From positions 46,231 to 110,230 of the forward strand of contig CAMKSE010000014.1 of assembly GCA_946415365.1 (NCBI GenBank): DNA of 64,000 nt, in the 5' to 3' direction. The notes beneath the pieces were generated by a model. That model did not search any database, had not been told where the DNA came from, and saw only the letters and a program-made list of their open reading frames with translations. Made by a program: the position numbers and the translations under genes. This DNA comes from an uncultured Prevotellaceae bacterium (GTDB taxonomy: Bacteria > Bacteroidota > Bacteroidia > Bacteroidales > Bacteroidaceae). Positions 50,434 through 58,483 of this stretch are shown here, piece by piece (the stretch's first letter is position 1; each line of letters opens with the position of its first letter).

Positions 50434-51756
50434 ATGAACATCCGAGACCGTCAGATTCTGCAGATTGCCCTGCCCTCCATCGTGTCGAACATCACCGTGC
50501 CGTTGCTGGGGATGATCGATGTGGCTATCGTGGGCCATATGGGTAGTCCTGTCTATATTGGCGCCGTAGCCGTCGGATCAATGATTTTCAACCTTGTCTA
50601 TTGGCTCTTCGGCTTCCTGCGGATGGGTTCCAGCGGACTGACGGCTCAGGCACTGGGGCGACGTGACTTGACTGAAGTCACAAGGATATTGGTACGTTCG
50701 ACGGCAATCGCCTTGGGCATCGCCTTATTGCTTATTATCCTTCAAATACTGATGAAATGGGTTTCTTTTGCGCTGATAGGCCCCACGGCTGATGTCCTGC
50801 CTTATGCAGAGACCTATTTCTTTATCGTTATCTGGGGCGCTCCTGCCGTATTGGGACTCTACAGCCTTTCGGGCTGGTTTATCGGTATGCAGAACACGCG
50901 CTTCCCAATGTTCATCAGCATCATGCAGAATGTGGTGAACATCCTCACCTCTCTGACGCTGGTCTATGGCTTCGGCATGAGGATCGAGGGTGTGGCTTTG
51001 GGTACCGTCATCGCACAATATGCCGGTTTCATCGTGGCTATGGGATTGCTGTTCCGCTATTATGGCCGCCTGCGCAGACATCTGGTGATGAAGGGGACGT
51101 TTGTGCGTGAGGCGATGGGACGCTTTTTCAACGTGAACCGTGACATATTCCTCCGTACACTCTGTCTGGTGACTGTGAACCTCTATTTCACTTCCGCTGG
51201 TGCCCGTCAGGGGGCTGTCATCCTCTCCGTCAACACCGTGCTTATGCAACTCTATCTCTTCTTCTCCTATTTTATGGATGGTTTTGCATATGCTGGTGAG
51301 GCCTTGGGTGGAAGAACATACGGAGCCAAAAATATCACAGCTTTCCACGAGACCCTGCGAAGGCTATGGATGTGGACGTTCGTGGTGACCGTGGCCTATA
51401 CCTTGTTATATATAGTGGGAGGCCGTTGGATTGTCAGTCTGCTGACGGATGAGGCACAAGTACTCGAAACCTCTTGCGAATACCTGTGGTGGGCGTGGCT
51501 GATACCGGCAGCAGGATGTGTTGCTTTTATCTGGGACGGCGTCTTCATCGGCCTGACCGCTACTCGTGGCATGCTCGTCTCCTCATTCCTTTCCACCCTC
51601 ACCTTCTTCACCATCTGTGGCGGCAGCATATTCTTCACTCATCATTCTTCACTCTTCACTAATCATTTTCTATGGCTTGCGATGATCGTTTACCTTGCCA
51701 TGAGGGGTATCTTGCAAACAATATGGTACCGGTTAAGAATATTTAACGGGATTTGA
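50434..51756 (+). CDS. MATE-family multidrug exporter
   Basis: A 440-residue protein with 12 predicted spans: QILQIALPSIVSNITVPLLG (MATE N-terminus), MGSSGLTAQALGRRDLTEVT, and a second half repeating the fold (GEALGGRTYGAKNITAF). It exports drugs or metabolites in exchange for Na+ or H+. ATG 50434 lies nine bases after the -7 box TAACTTTG (50418-50425). Near the C-terminus FFTHHSSLFTNHF is written over the dispersed heptamer repeat (51629-51660). Confidence 0.9.
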   Translation: MNIRDRQILQIALPSIVSNITVPLLGMIDVAIVGHMGSPVYIGAVAVGSMIFNLVYWLFGFLRMGSSGLTAQALGRRDLTEVTRILVRSTAIALGIALLLIILQILMKWVSFALIGPTADVLPYAETYFFIVIWGAPAVLGLYSLSGWFIGMQNTRFPMFISIMQNVVNILTSLTLVYGFGMRIEGVALGTVIAQYAGFIVAMGLLFRYYGRLRRHLVMKGTFVREAMGRFFNVNRDIFLRTLCLVTVNLYFTSAGARQGAVILSVNTVLMQLYLFFSYFMDGFAYAGEALGGRTYGAKNITAFHETLRRLWMWTFVVTVAYTLLYIVGGRWIVSLLTDEAQVLETSCEYLWWAWLIPAAGCVAFIWDGVFIGLTATRGMLVSSFLSTLTFFTICGGSIFFTHHSSLFTNHFLWLAMIVYLAMRGILQTIWYRLRIFNGI

Positions 51757-51812
51757 TGCAAGATTTTCGACCCTTAGGGGTTTATATAAGAAAGAACTAA
51801 TTAAAAAAAGAT

Positions 51813-52280
51813 ATGAAAGTAAGATTCTATCGTTGGTACAACGCCGTTTTGACAGTCCTGCTGTCGATGTTGGGCTATGGTTGTTCTACGTCGTCTGATG
51901 AGGTTGTGGAGTATGGAACACCCTATGCCGAATATCGTGTTAAGGGTAAGGTGACAGATGAGAGTGGTGTTCCTATCAATGGCATTAAGACATATGCGAA
52001 AAATGTTGTTGTTTCTGATATAAGTGGTGTACATGGTTTTGGACTTGATTCTGTTCAGACAGATGCTTCTGGCCAATTTGCTGTTTCTTTCCGATGTTTT
52101 CCAGGAAATCCGGAAACAAAGTTGATCGTTGAGGATATTGATGGTGATGCTAATGGCGGAGAGTTTCTCAGCGACACACTCGACTTCGATTTTAATAAGG
52201 CTGTCCAGACGACAAAAGGCGAAAGATGGTATGAGGGGTCTTTTGAAATCACTCAGGACATTAAAATGCAGAAGAAATGA
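51813..52280 (+). CDS. Radical-SAM-associated lipoprotein (rSAM/lipoprotein system)
   Basis: A 155-residue lipoprotein: NAVLTVLLSMLGYGCSTSSD (lipobox LGYGC), then EYRVKGKVTDESGVPINGIK (carboxypeptidase-regulatory-like beta domain), with one more Cys in VSFRCFPGN. It overlaps the following radical SAM gene by four bases. The pair matches, by recollection of family definitions, the rSAM/lipoprotein system of Bacteroidales (TIGR04134 with TIGR04133). The lipoprotein may be a substrate of the enzyme; the modification is unknown. Confidence 0.8.
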   Translation: MKVRFYRWYNAVLTVLLSMLGYGCSTSSDEVVEYGTPYAEYRVKGKVTDESGVPINGIKTYAKNVVVSDISGVHGFGLDSVQTDASGQFAVSFRCFPGNPETKLIVEDIDGDANGGEFLSDTLDFDFNKAVQTTKGERWYEGSFEITQDIKMQKK

Positions 52281-53353
52281 AACCGACACCGCTGACCTTT
52301 AAGAAGAAAATAGCCCTTGAACTGTGGCGGGAGCAGCAGAAGATGGCACGTGATGAACATCCTCTGCGTCAGTTGTTCTGGGAGTGTACCCTGCGCTGCG
52401 ATTTGAAGTGCCGACATTGTGGCAGCGACTGTAAGATGCAGTCCGAAAGCAAGGACATGCCCAAAGAGGATTTCCTTCGTGTACTCGATGGAATCGCGAA
52501 AAAGACCGATCCCCACAAGGTGTTTGTGATTATCTCCGGAGGTGAACCCCTGATGCGACAGGACATCGAACAATGTGGAGCTGGCATCTACCAACGAGGC
52601 TTCCCTTGGGGCATGGTGACCAACGCCCTCCATCTCACGCCACAACGCTTTCAGGGCCTGCTAAAGGCTGGTATGCACTCGATGACCATTAGTCTCGATG
52701 GCTTGGAGGACGACCACAACTGGATGCGAGGCAACGACAATAGCTTCAAGATGGTGAGTCAGGCCATCGATATGCTTGTCGCTACTGAGGGCTTCGTCTT
52801 CGACATTGTTACCTGTGTCACTCGCCGTAACTATGAGAAACTCGATGAAATCAAGGAATTTCTGATTGCTAAGGGTGTCCCCAGATGGAGGCTGTTCACC
52901 GTCTTCCCTGTCGGACGGGCTGCCCTTGATCCGATGATGAGGCTGACCAATGAGGAGTTCAAGGGTGTCTTCGAGTTTATAAGGACTGTTCGTAAGGAGG
53001 GGAGTATCCGTGCCGACTATGGCTGCGAGGGTTTCCTTGGTAATTATGAGGGTGAGGTGCGCAACCGTCTTTATTCGTGTCAGGCAGGCATTAGCGTTGG
53101 TTCCGTGATGGCCGACGGCTCCATTGCTGCCTGTGCCAGTATCCGTGCCGACTACAATCAGGGGAACATCTACGAAGATGACTTCATGGAAGTATGGGAG
53201 AACCGTTATCTGAAATACCGCTATCGCGAATGGATGCGTAAAGACGATTGCGCCCAATGCAAGTATTTCCGTTATTGCCAGGGCAATGGTATGCATCTGC
53301 GCGACGGAGAGGGCAAGTTGCTGTTCTGCCACCTGAAACGTCTGAGCCAATGA
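52277..53353 (+). CDS. Radical SAM/SPASM enzyme of the rSAM/lipoprotein system
   Basis: A 358-residue enzyme with the cluster motif WECTLRCDLKCRHCGSD (CxxxCxxC), GGEPLMRQDIEQCG, MTISLDGLEDDHNWMR, and a C-terminal SPASM-type Cys set (CAQCKYFRYC, with CQAGISVGSVMADGSIAACA before it). SPASM domains hold extra iron-sulfur clusters and usually act on peptides. It is encoded in one unit with the lipoprotein just upstream, the likely partner or substrate. Confidence 0.85.
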   Translation: MKPTPLTFKKKIALELWREQQKMARDEHPLRQLFWECTLRCDLKCRHCGSDCKMQSESKDMPKEDFLRVLDGIAKKTDPHKVFVIISGGEPLMRQDIEQCGAGIYQRGFPWGMVTNALHLTPQRFQGLLKAGMHSMTISLDGLEDDHNWMRGNDNSFKMVSQAIDMLVATEGFVFDIVTCVTRRNYEKLDEIKEFLIAKGVPRWRLFTVFPVGRAALDPMMRLTNEEFKGVFEFIRTVRKEGSIRADYGCEGFLGNYEGEVRNRLYSCQAGISVGSVMADGSIAACASIRADYNQGNIYEDDFMEVWENRYLKYRYREWMRKDDCAQCKYFRYCQGNGMHLRDGEGKLLFCHLKRLSQ

Positions 53354-53415
53354 TAAAGAGGTGACTGCGAAATCGAAAAATCCCCAATAAATTTGGATTT
53401 TTGCTTGCTTATTCG

Positions 53416-53423
53416 TACCTTTG
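53416..53423 (+). promoter_or_regulatory. Promoter of aroQ
   Basis: TACCTTTG -7 box 25 bases before ATG 53449, with TTTG at 53399-53402 as a possible -33 element. Confidence 0.6.
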
Positions 53424-53448
53424 CAGCGTCTATATAATAAAGATAGGT

Positions 53449-53889
53449 ATGAAGATACAGATTATCAACGGACCGAACCTCAATCTGCTGGGGCAGCGTG
53501 AGCCAGGCATCTATGGCTCAGAGTCGTTTGAGAACTACCTGCCGGAGTTGCGCAAGCGCTTCCCTGAGGTACAGATCGACTATTTCCAAAGCAATGTTGA
53601 AGGTGAACTTATCAACAAGATGCAGGAGACGGGTTTCTTTGGAGGCTATGACGGTATTGTACTGAATGCCGGAGCTTACACCCACACCAGCGTAGCCCTC
53701 CACGACTGCATCCGTTCGCTAAAGTGTCCTGTCATAGAGGTGCATATCTCCAACGTGCATCAGCGCGAAGAGTTCCGTCATAAGTCGTTGATATCGGCTG
53801 TATGTAAGGGTGTGATCTGCGGATTCGGACTCGACTCGTATCGCCTGGCTGTAGCGGCACTGGCTAACGACAAGATAAGTAATGATTAA
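53449..53889 (+). CDS. aroQ: Type II 3-dehydroquinate dehydratase
   Basis: A 146-residue enzyme: IINGPNLNLLGQREPGIYGS (active-site loop with Arg and Tyr), VLNAGAYTHTSVALHDCIRS, and PVIEVHISNVHQREEFRHKS (catalytic His, lid residues). It catalyses step three of the shikimate pathway. The stop codon is the first part of a dispersed ACGACAAC repeat. Confidence 0.95.
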   Translation: MKIQIINGPNLNLLGQREPGIYGSESFENYLPELRKRFPEVQIDYFQSNVEGELINKMQETGFFGGYDGIVLNAGAYTHTSVALHDCIRSLKCPVIEVHISNVHQREEFRHKSLISAVCKGVICGFGLDSYRLAVAALANDKISND

Positions 53890-53991
53890 CGACAACTATG
53901 ACAACTGAGACAACATTATTGGCGACAACTGTCGCCACAGGCAGAAGTTCTGCCTGAAAAAGAAAGTTGTCCATGTTGTCTAAGTTGTAGT
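53889..53991. repeat. ACGACAAC palindromic repeat, copy 2
   Basis: Outer arms ACGACAACTATGACAACTGA/GACAAC and GTTGTCCATGTTGTCTAAGT/TGTAGT enclose inner hairpins GGCGACA...TGTCGCC and AGGCAGAAGTTCTGCCT. Nearly identical to copy 3 at 54665-54756. Confidence 0.8.
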
Positions 53992-54018
53992 AAGAAAAAG
54001 AGTTGTAGTCAAGAAAAA

Positions 54019-54684
54019 GTGAATAGCGATCTGGAGGAATATATCCTGAGGCATTCGGAGCCAGAGCCCGAGTATCTGTACAGACTGTGGCGGGCAACGA
54101 ATATCCACACCATTCACGGACGGATGGCCAGCGGACACCTGCAGGGGCGGCTGTTGAAGATGCTGGTGGAGATGATCCAGCCGAAAAGAGTTCTCGAAGT
54201 AGGGACGTTCAGCGGCTACAGCGCCATCTCGATGGCAGAGGGACTACCTGAGGACGGAAGGCTCTATACATTCGAAATCAACGATGAAATGGAGGATTTT
54301 ACCCGTCAGTGGATCGAGGGTTCGGCTGTGGCAGACAAGATAGAGTTCATCATCGGCGACGCGCTGGAGGAAGCTCCGAAACTCGGCATAGCGTTCGATA
54401 TGGCCTTCATCGACGGCGACAAGCGGACATATTGCGAGTGCTACGAGATGGTGCTTTCGATTCTGAGGCCTGGAGGCTTCATCCTCGCAGACAATACGCT
54501 CTGGGACGGTCATGTGGTGGATGCTGCCTATGACCACGACCACCAGACACAGGGCATCCTTGCCTTCAATGACTACGTGGCTCAGGATGCGAGAACAGAG
54601 CAGGTCATCCTGCCCCTCCGCGATGGCCTGACCATGATAAGGAAGAAAACAATAATGAATATAAACGACAACTATGACAACTAA
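54019..54684 (+). CDS. Class I SAM-dependent O-methyltransferase
   Basis: A 221-residue catechol-O-methyltransferase-like protein: KRVLEVGTFSGYSAISMAEG (SAM-binding), LYTFEINDEME, DMAFIDGDKRTYCECYEMVL (metal site), RPGGFILADNTLWDGHV. The start is a GTG at 54019. The last residues (NINDNYDN) are encoded by the dispersed repeat copy 3, so the original stop was probably lost when the repeat inserted. Substrate unknown. Confidence 0.85.
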   Translation: MNSDLEEYILRHSEPEPEYLYRLWRATNIHTIHGRMASGHLQGRLLKMLVEMIQPKRVLEVGTFSGYSAISMAEGLPEDGRLYTFEINDEMEDFTRQWIEGSAVADKIEFIIGDALEEAPKLGIAFDMAFIDGDKRTYCECYEMVLSILRPGGFILADNTLWDGHVVDAAYDHDHQTQGILAFNDYVAQDARTEQVILPLRDGLTMIRKKTIMNINDNYDN

Positions 54685-54756
54685 GACAACATTATTGGCG
54701 ACTGTCGCCACAGGCAGCTGCCTGAAAAAAGTTGTCTATGTTGTCTAAGTTGTAGT
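54665..54756. repeat. ACGACAAC palindromic repeat, copy 3
   Basis: Same arms and inner hairpins as copy 2, about 11 bases shorter in the middle. It provides the final codons and stop of the O-methyltransferase gene and the spacer before rbfA. Confidence 0.8.
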
Positions 54757-54794
54757 CAAAAATACAAAAGCTGTAGTCAATTAATAGAAAAGAT

Positions 54795-55130
54795 ATGCAA
54801 GAAACAAGACAAAACAAGATCGCACGACTGCTACAGAAGGAACTCTCACTGATATTCCAGCAGCAGACACGTGCCACGCACGGTACAATGGTCAGCGTGA
54901 CACGTACCAAGATATCACCAGACCTGAGCATCTGCACGGCCTACCTCAGCATCTTCCCCTCGGAAAAAGGTGAGGAGATCCTGGCCAACATCAATGCCAG
55001 CGCAAAGTCCATCAGATATGAGTTGGGAACCCGCGTAAGAAACCAGCTGCGCATTGTTCCTGAACTGCGCTTCTTCATCGACGACAGTCTGGACTATATT
55101 GATAGGATCGACGAATTGCTCAAGAAATGA
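54795..55130 (+). CDS. rbfA: Ribosome-binding factor A
   Basis: A 111-residue KH-like protein (MQETRQNKIARLLQKELSLI, VSVTRTKISPDLSICTAYLS, RFFIDDSLDYIDRIDELLKK). It helps mature the 16S rRNA 5' end in the 30S subunit. It overlaps the permease gene by four bases (ATGA). Confidence 0.93.
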   Translation: MQETRQNKIARLLQKELSLIFQQQTRATHGTMVSVTRTKISPDLSICTAYLSIFPSEKGEEILANINASAKSIRYELGTRVRNQLRIVPELRFFIDDSLDYIDRIDELLKK

Positions 55131-56356
55131 ACTTTCCGTTCTTTATTGCCCGTCGGTATCTCTTCTCGAAGAAGTCTACTCACGCCATCAACGTCATCAG
55201 CGCCATTTCCGTCATTGGCGTGGCTACTGCAACGATGGCATTGGTGGTCACTCTCTCCGTGTTCAACGGCTTCCACGACCTCGTGGCCACCTTCTTCACG
55301 AGCTTCGACCCGCAACTGAAGATCCAGCCAGCAGAGGGGAAGACGGTTGCTGCCGATGACCCCATACTCACACAGATACGCCAGCTGCCACAGATTGAGG
55401 TGGCTACGGAGTGTGTCGAGGATCAGGCACTTGCCATCTATCATGGTCGTCAGGCGATGGTGGTCGTCAAGGGTGTTGACGACAACTTCTCACAGCTGAC
55501 CCACATCAACGAGATACTTGTTGGCGACGGTGAGTTCTGCCTCCATGCCGCCGACCTCCACTATGGCATCCTGGGCATACGTCTGGCTGAACAACTCGCC
55601 ACAGGCTACACCTATACCGAGCCGATGAAAATCTACGCGCCACGACGAGAGGGCCAATTCGACATGATGAATCCAGAGGATGCCTTTGAGGAAGATGAGC
55701 TCTATTCGCCTGGCGTACTCTTCAACGTCAAACAGGCAAAATACGACCAGAACTACATTCTCACCAGCATCGGGTTTGCCCGTCGCATATTCGACCAGCA
55801 AGGCATGCTCTCGTCGCTTGAACTGCGACTGAAGCCTGGCAGCAATTTTGATGCCGTGAAGAAAGAGATCAAACAGTTGTGTGGCACGACATTTGTCGTG
55901 AAGGACCGCTTCGAGCAACAGGACGACACTTTCAAGATTATGAAGATCGAGAAGTTTATTGCCTACATCTTCCTGACCTTCATCCTGATGGTGGCCTGCT
56001 TTAATATCATCGGTTCGCTCTCGATGCTCATTATCGACAAGAAGGATGATGTCGTCACCCTGCGTAACCTCGGAGCCTCTGACAAGCAGATTGTGCGCAT
56101 CTTCCTGTTCGAAGGACGCATGATCTCTGCCATCGGAGCCGTCTTGGGCATCATTATCGGCCTGCTGCTGTGCTGGGCTCAGCAACAGTTCGGACTTGTG
56201 GCTCTCGGTTCCAGCAGCGGTTCGTTCGTCGTCAACGCCTATCCCGTCAGCGTGCATCCTGAGGATATCATCCTCATTTTCGTCACCGTGCTGATTGTGG
56301 GATTCCTCGCCGTGTGGTATCCCGTTCGCTACTTCGCCAAGCGCCTGCTGGCGTAG
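55127..56356 (+). CDS. LolC/E-type ABC transporter permease (MacB/FtsX fold)
   Basis: A 409-residue protein with four membrane spans: one near the N-terminus (INVISAISVIGVATATMALV), a large periplasmic domain (about 60-270), then three spans (FIAYIFLTFILMVACFNIIG; AIGAVLGIIIGLLLCWAQQQ; IILIFVTVLIVGFLAVWYPV). It probably releases lipoproteins from the inner membrane. The ATPase partner is not adjacent. Translationally coupled to rbfA, an arrangement common in Bacteroidetes. Confidence 0.88.
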   Translation: MNFPFFIARRYLFSKKSTHAINVISAISVIGVATATMALVVTLSVFNGFHDLVATFFTSFDPQLKIQPAEGKTVAADDPILTQIRQLPQIEVATECVEDQALAIYHGRQAMVVVKGVDDNFSQLTHINEILVGDGEFCLHAADLHYGILGIRLAEQLATGYTYTEPMKIYAPRREGQFDMMNPEDAFEEDELYSPGVLFNVKQAKYDQNYILTSIGFARRIFDQQGMLSSLELRLKPGSNFDAVKKEIKQLCGTTFVVKDRFEQQDDTFKIMKIEKFIAYIFLTFILMVACFNIIGSLSMLIIDKKDDVVTLRNLGASDKQIVRIFLFEGRMISAIGAVLGIIIGLLLCWAQQQFGLVALGSSSGSFVVNAYPVSVHPEDIILIFVTVLIVGFLAVWYPVRYFAKRLLA

Positions 56357-57193
56357 TTAGATGGCTGCCAGAGCCAGAGAGTAGTACTTCGAGTCGGGGG
56401 AGTCGGCCCTTGAGGGCAGCACGCAACAACACTGCGTACCTTGCAGCACGCCAGCTGTCTTTGCATAGCCAAAGAGGGTAAGTGTCTTATAGAACACATT
56501 TCCTGCCACGATATCCGGGAATATCAGCGCATCAGCCTGTCCGTCGATGACGGAGCGGATACCCTTTTCATGAAGGCTCACGGAGTCGAGAGAGGTCTTC
56601 AGGTCTAAAGGCCCGTCGATGATACAACGTCCGAACTTTCCCGTTTGCGCCTCGGCGATGATCTCCAGATAGTCGACTGTATAGGGAAACACCTTGGCAC
56701 TGACTTTCTCAGCACAGTGGATGAGTGAGATGCGCGGTTCCTCGATGCCAAGGGCGTGACAGACATAGTTCACATAGTGTATTTGCTGACGGCGCTGCGC
56801 CTCTGTCGGTACAGGAATGACTGCGGCATCGGTAAAGAACAGCAGCTTTTCATATTTGGGAATCTCGGCCATCGCGATATGAGTGAGCACGTGACCAGGA
56901 CGGATAATACCCTTCTCCTTATCCAATATCGCGCGCAGGAGGACGTCGGTATTGATGAGTCCCTTCATGAGGATATCCGCTTCGCCACTCTTACACATGG
57001 CCACGGCCCTACGGGCACACTCTTCCTTGTCGTCACCATCCACATAGATAGGTTCTATAAACCCCATCTCCACGCCTTTCTCAACGGCATAGCGGGTACT
57101 GGCATCGTTGGCACAGACCACAGCCACACGTTTCTTGTCTCCCCGCTGCTGGAGAAACACAATCATGTCGTTCAAGTTCCTGATTGATTGCAT
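56357..57193 (-). CDS. Phosphate acyltransferase (Ptb/Pta-like)
   Basis: This 278-residue protein has the PTA_PTB fold: KKRVAVVCANDASTRYAVEK, GEADILMKGLINTDVLLRAI, IIRPGHVLTHIAMAEIPKYE, KGIRSVIDGQADALIFPDIV (C-terminal acyl-phosphate loop) with the final RADSPDSKYYSLALAA. Length and motifs favour phosphate butyryltransferase over acetyltransferase. No butyrate kinase lies beside it. Promoter -7 at 57222-57229; a 36-bp perfect palindrome covers its upstream region. Confidence 0.85.
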   Translation of the reverse strand: MQSIRNLNDMIVFLQQRGDKKRVAVVCANDASTRYAVEKGVEMGFIEPIYVDGDDKEECARRAVAMCKSGEADILMKGLINTDVLLRAILDKEKGIIRPGHVLTHIAMAEIPKYEKLLFFTDAAVIPVPTEAQRRQQIHYVNYVCHALGIEEPRISLIHCAEKVSAKVFPYTVDYLEIIAEAQTGKFGRCIIDGPLDLKTSLDSVSLHEKGIRSVIDGQADALIFPDIVAGNVFYKTLTLFGYAKTAGVLQGTQCCCVLPSRADSPDSKYYSLALAAI

Positions 57194-57242
57194 AATAATA
57201 TAATTTTGGTTTTTTATGCTGCAAATTTACGAAAAAACGAGT

Positions 57243-57278
57243 GAAATGCAAAGAAAAATCGATTTTTCTTTGCATTTC
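57243..57278. promoter_or_regulatory. 36-bp perfect palindrome upstream of the acyltransferase gene
   Basis: Every base from GAAATGCAAAGAAAAATC (57243-57260) pairs with its mirror (57261-57278), no mismatch, centre ATCGAT. It covers the likely -33 region of the leftward promoter (-7 box CAAATTTA, 57222-57229). It could be a regulator binding site or a cruciform. Confidence 0.75.
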
Positions 57279-57428
57279 CGAGTGCATAGTAAGTTCGGCA
57301 AAGCCAAATTTACGAAAATACTCCGAATCTCCCAAATAAACAGAGGTTAATTATGCCTATTTTTTGAAATAGATGGATACAAGGTTAGCATTTTGAACGT
57401 CTAATGGGTAATATAATAAAAAGACGTG

Positions 57429-57899
57429 ATGGAGAGAATAGAAATCCAACGGCTGTTCAAGCAGCACTATGCCAAGATGTACAGGATGGCACGTACCATT
57501 CTCTACGATGAGCAGGAAAGCGAGGATGTGGTCAGCGACATCTTCGAAGACCTGCTTCACGGGCAAACGATCTTGAAGCCGGAAACAGAGGAACGCTATC
57601 TGCTGACAAGCGTCCGAAACCGGTGTCTTAAGCGGCTACGCCACACATCAAGTACCATTGAAGAGAGCGGTTATACTGAACCAACTGACGATTCAGATGT
57701 AGAAGATGAGCGGCTGACTGATATCGACGAGTTTGTTGCTTGCCACATGACTGAACAGGAGCAACGTATCTTCCGCTTCCGTTTCACTGACGGATGCAGT
57801 TACGAGGAGATTGCCGCTGCCGAGGGTATCAGCAGGGTAGCCGTATGGAAACATCTTTCACACGCCTTGAACCAGATTAGAAACTATTTTAACAAGTAA
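57429..57899 (+). CDS. ECF-type RNA polymerase sigma factor
   Basis: A 156-residue sigma-70 family protein with region 2 (IEIQRLFKQHYAKMYRMART, LYDEQESEDVVSDIFEDLLH) and region 4 (MTEQEQRIFRFRFTDGCSYE, EIAAAEGISRVAVWKHLSHA). First gene of a three-gene cell-surface-signalling operon, followed five bases later by the anti-sigma gene. It probably directs transcription of the receptor operon when released. Confidence 0.9.
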   Translation: MERIEIQRLFKQHYAKMYRMARTILYDEQESEDVVSDIFEDLLHGQTILKPETEERYLLTSVRNRCLKRLRHTSSTIEESGYTEPTDDSDVEDERLTDIDEFVACHMTEQEQRIFRFRFTDGCSYEEIAAAEGISRVAVWKHLSHALNQIRNYFNK

Positions 57900-57904
57900 A
57901 GACT

Positions 57905-58483
57905 ATGCAAACCCCAAACGAAAAGACACAAATGTTTCTTGACATGCAGGAACATCCTGAAAAATACTCAGAAGAACAGTTGGAGTCCATCATGGATGAA
58001 CTCGATCGTTTGCCCGATGTGTATAAAGCGTGGCATGATTTCGAAGAGAATCAGCATCAGATTACTATGCGCTCGTCGCGTCGATGGCTGAAAGTTGCTG
58101 CATCTATCATATGTGTTATCATGGCTTCGGGCATTGCTTTTGCGGCTATTCATTTTGTGCGTCATTATCAGAAACCGCTAACACCTGAGGTTGAACAAAC
58201 GACATACGAAAAGGCTCCCGCCAGCATAGCACCAGTTGACATTACCACTGATACTATCGCTGTGGAGTCTCGTATTTTCAACAACGTGTCGCTTGATACG
58301 ATGCTTAATGAAATAGCAGGCAATTACCATCTTACTGTTGAATTCCAACGGGAAGAAAGTCGCCAACTCCGTTTTCATTTCGAATGGAAGTTCAGTGAAA
58401 GCATCGATCGAGTCGTAGAACGACTGAATAACTTCGAGGCAGTAAATATCATTTGTGAACCCGAGAAACTGATTGTAAAATGA
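57905..58483 (+). CDS. FecR-like anti-sigma factor
   Basis: A 192-residue protein: acidic cytoplasmic N-terminus (about 1-55), one membrane span (VAASIICVIMASGIAFAAIH, about 63-82), and a periplasmic part ending in a DUF4974-type domain (NVSLDTMLNEIAGNYHLTVE, then LRFHFEWKFSESIDRVVERL). It should hold the ECF sigma at the membrane until the TonB receptor signals. Shorter than usual FecR (missing most of the middle FecR domain). ATGA overlap with the receptor gene. Confidence 0.85.
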   Translation: MQTPNEKTQMFLDMQEHPEKYSEEQLESIMDELDRLPDVYKAWHDFEENQHQITMRSSRRWLKVAASIICVIMASGIAFAAIHFVRHYQKPLTPEVEQTTYEKAPASIAPVDITTDTIAVESRIFNNVSLDTMLNEIAGNYHLTVEFQREESRQLRFHFEWKFSESIDRVVERLNNFEAVNIICEPEKLIVK

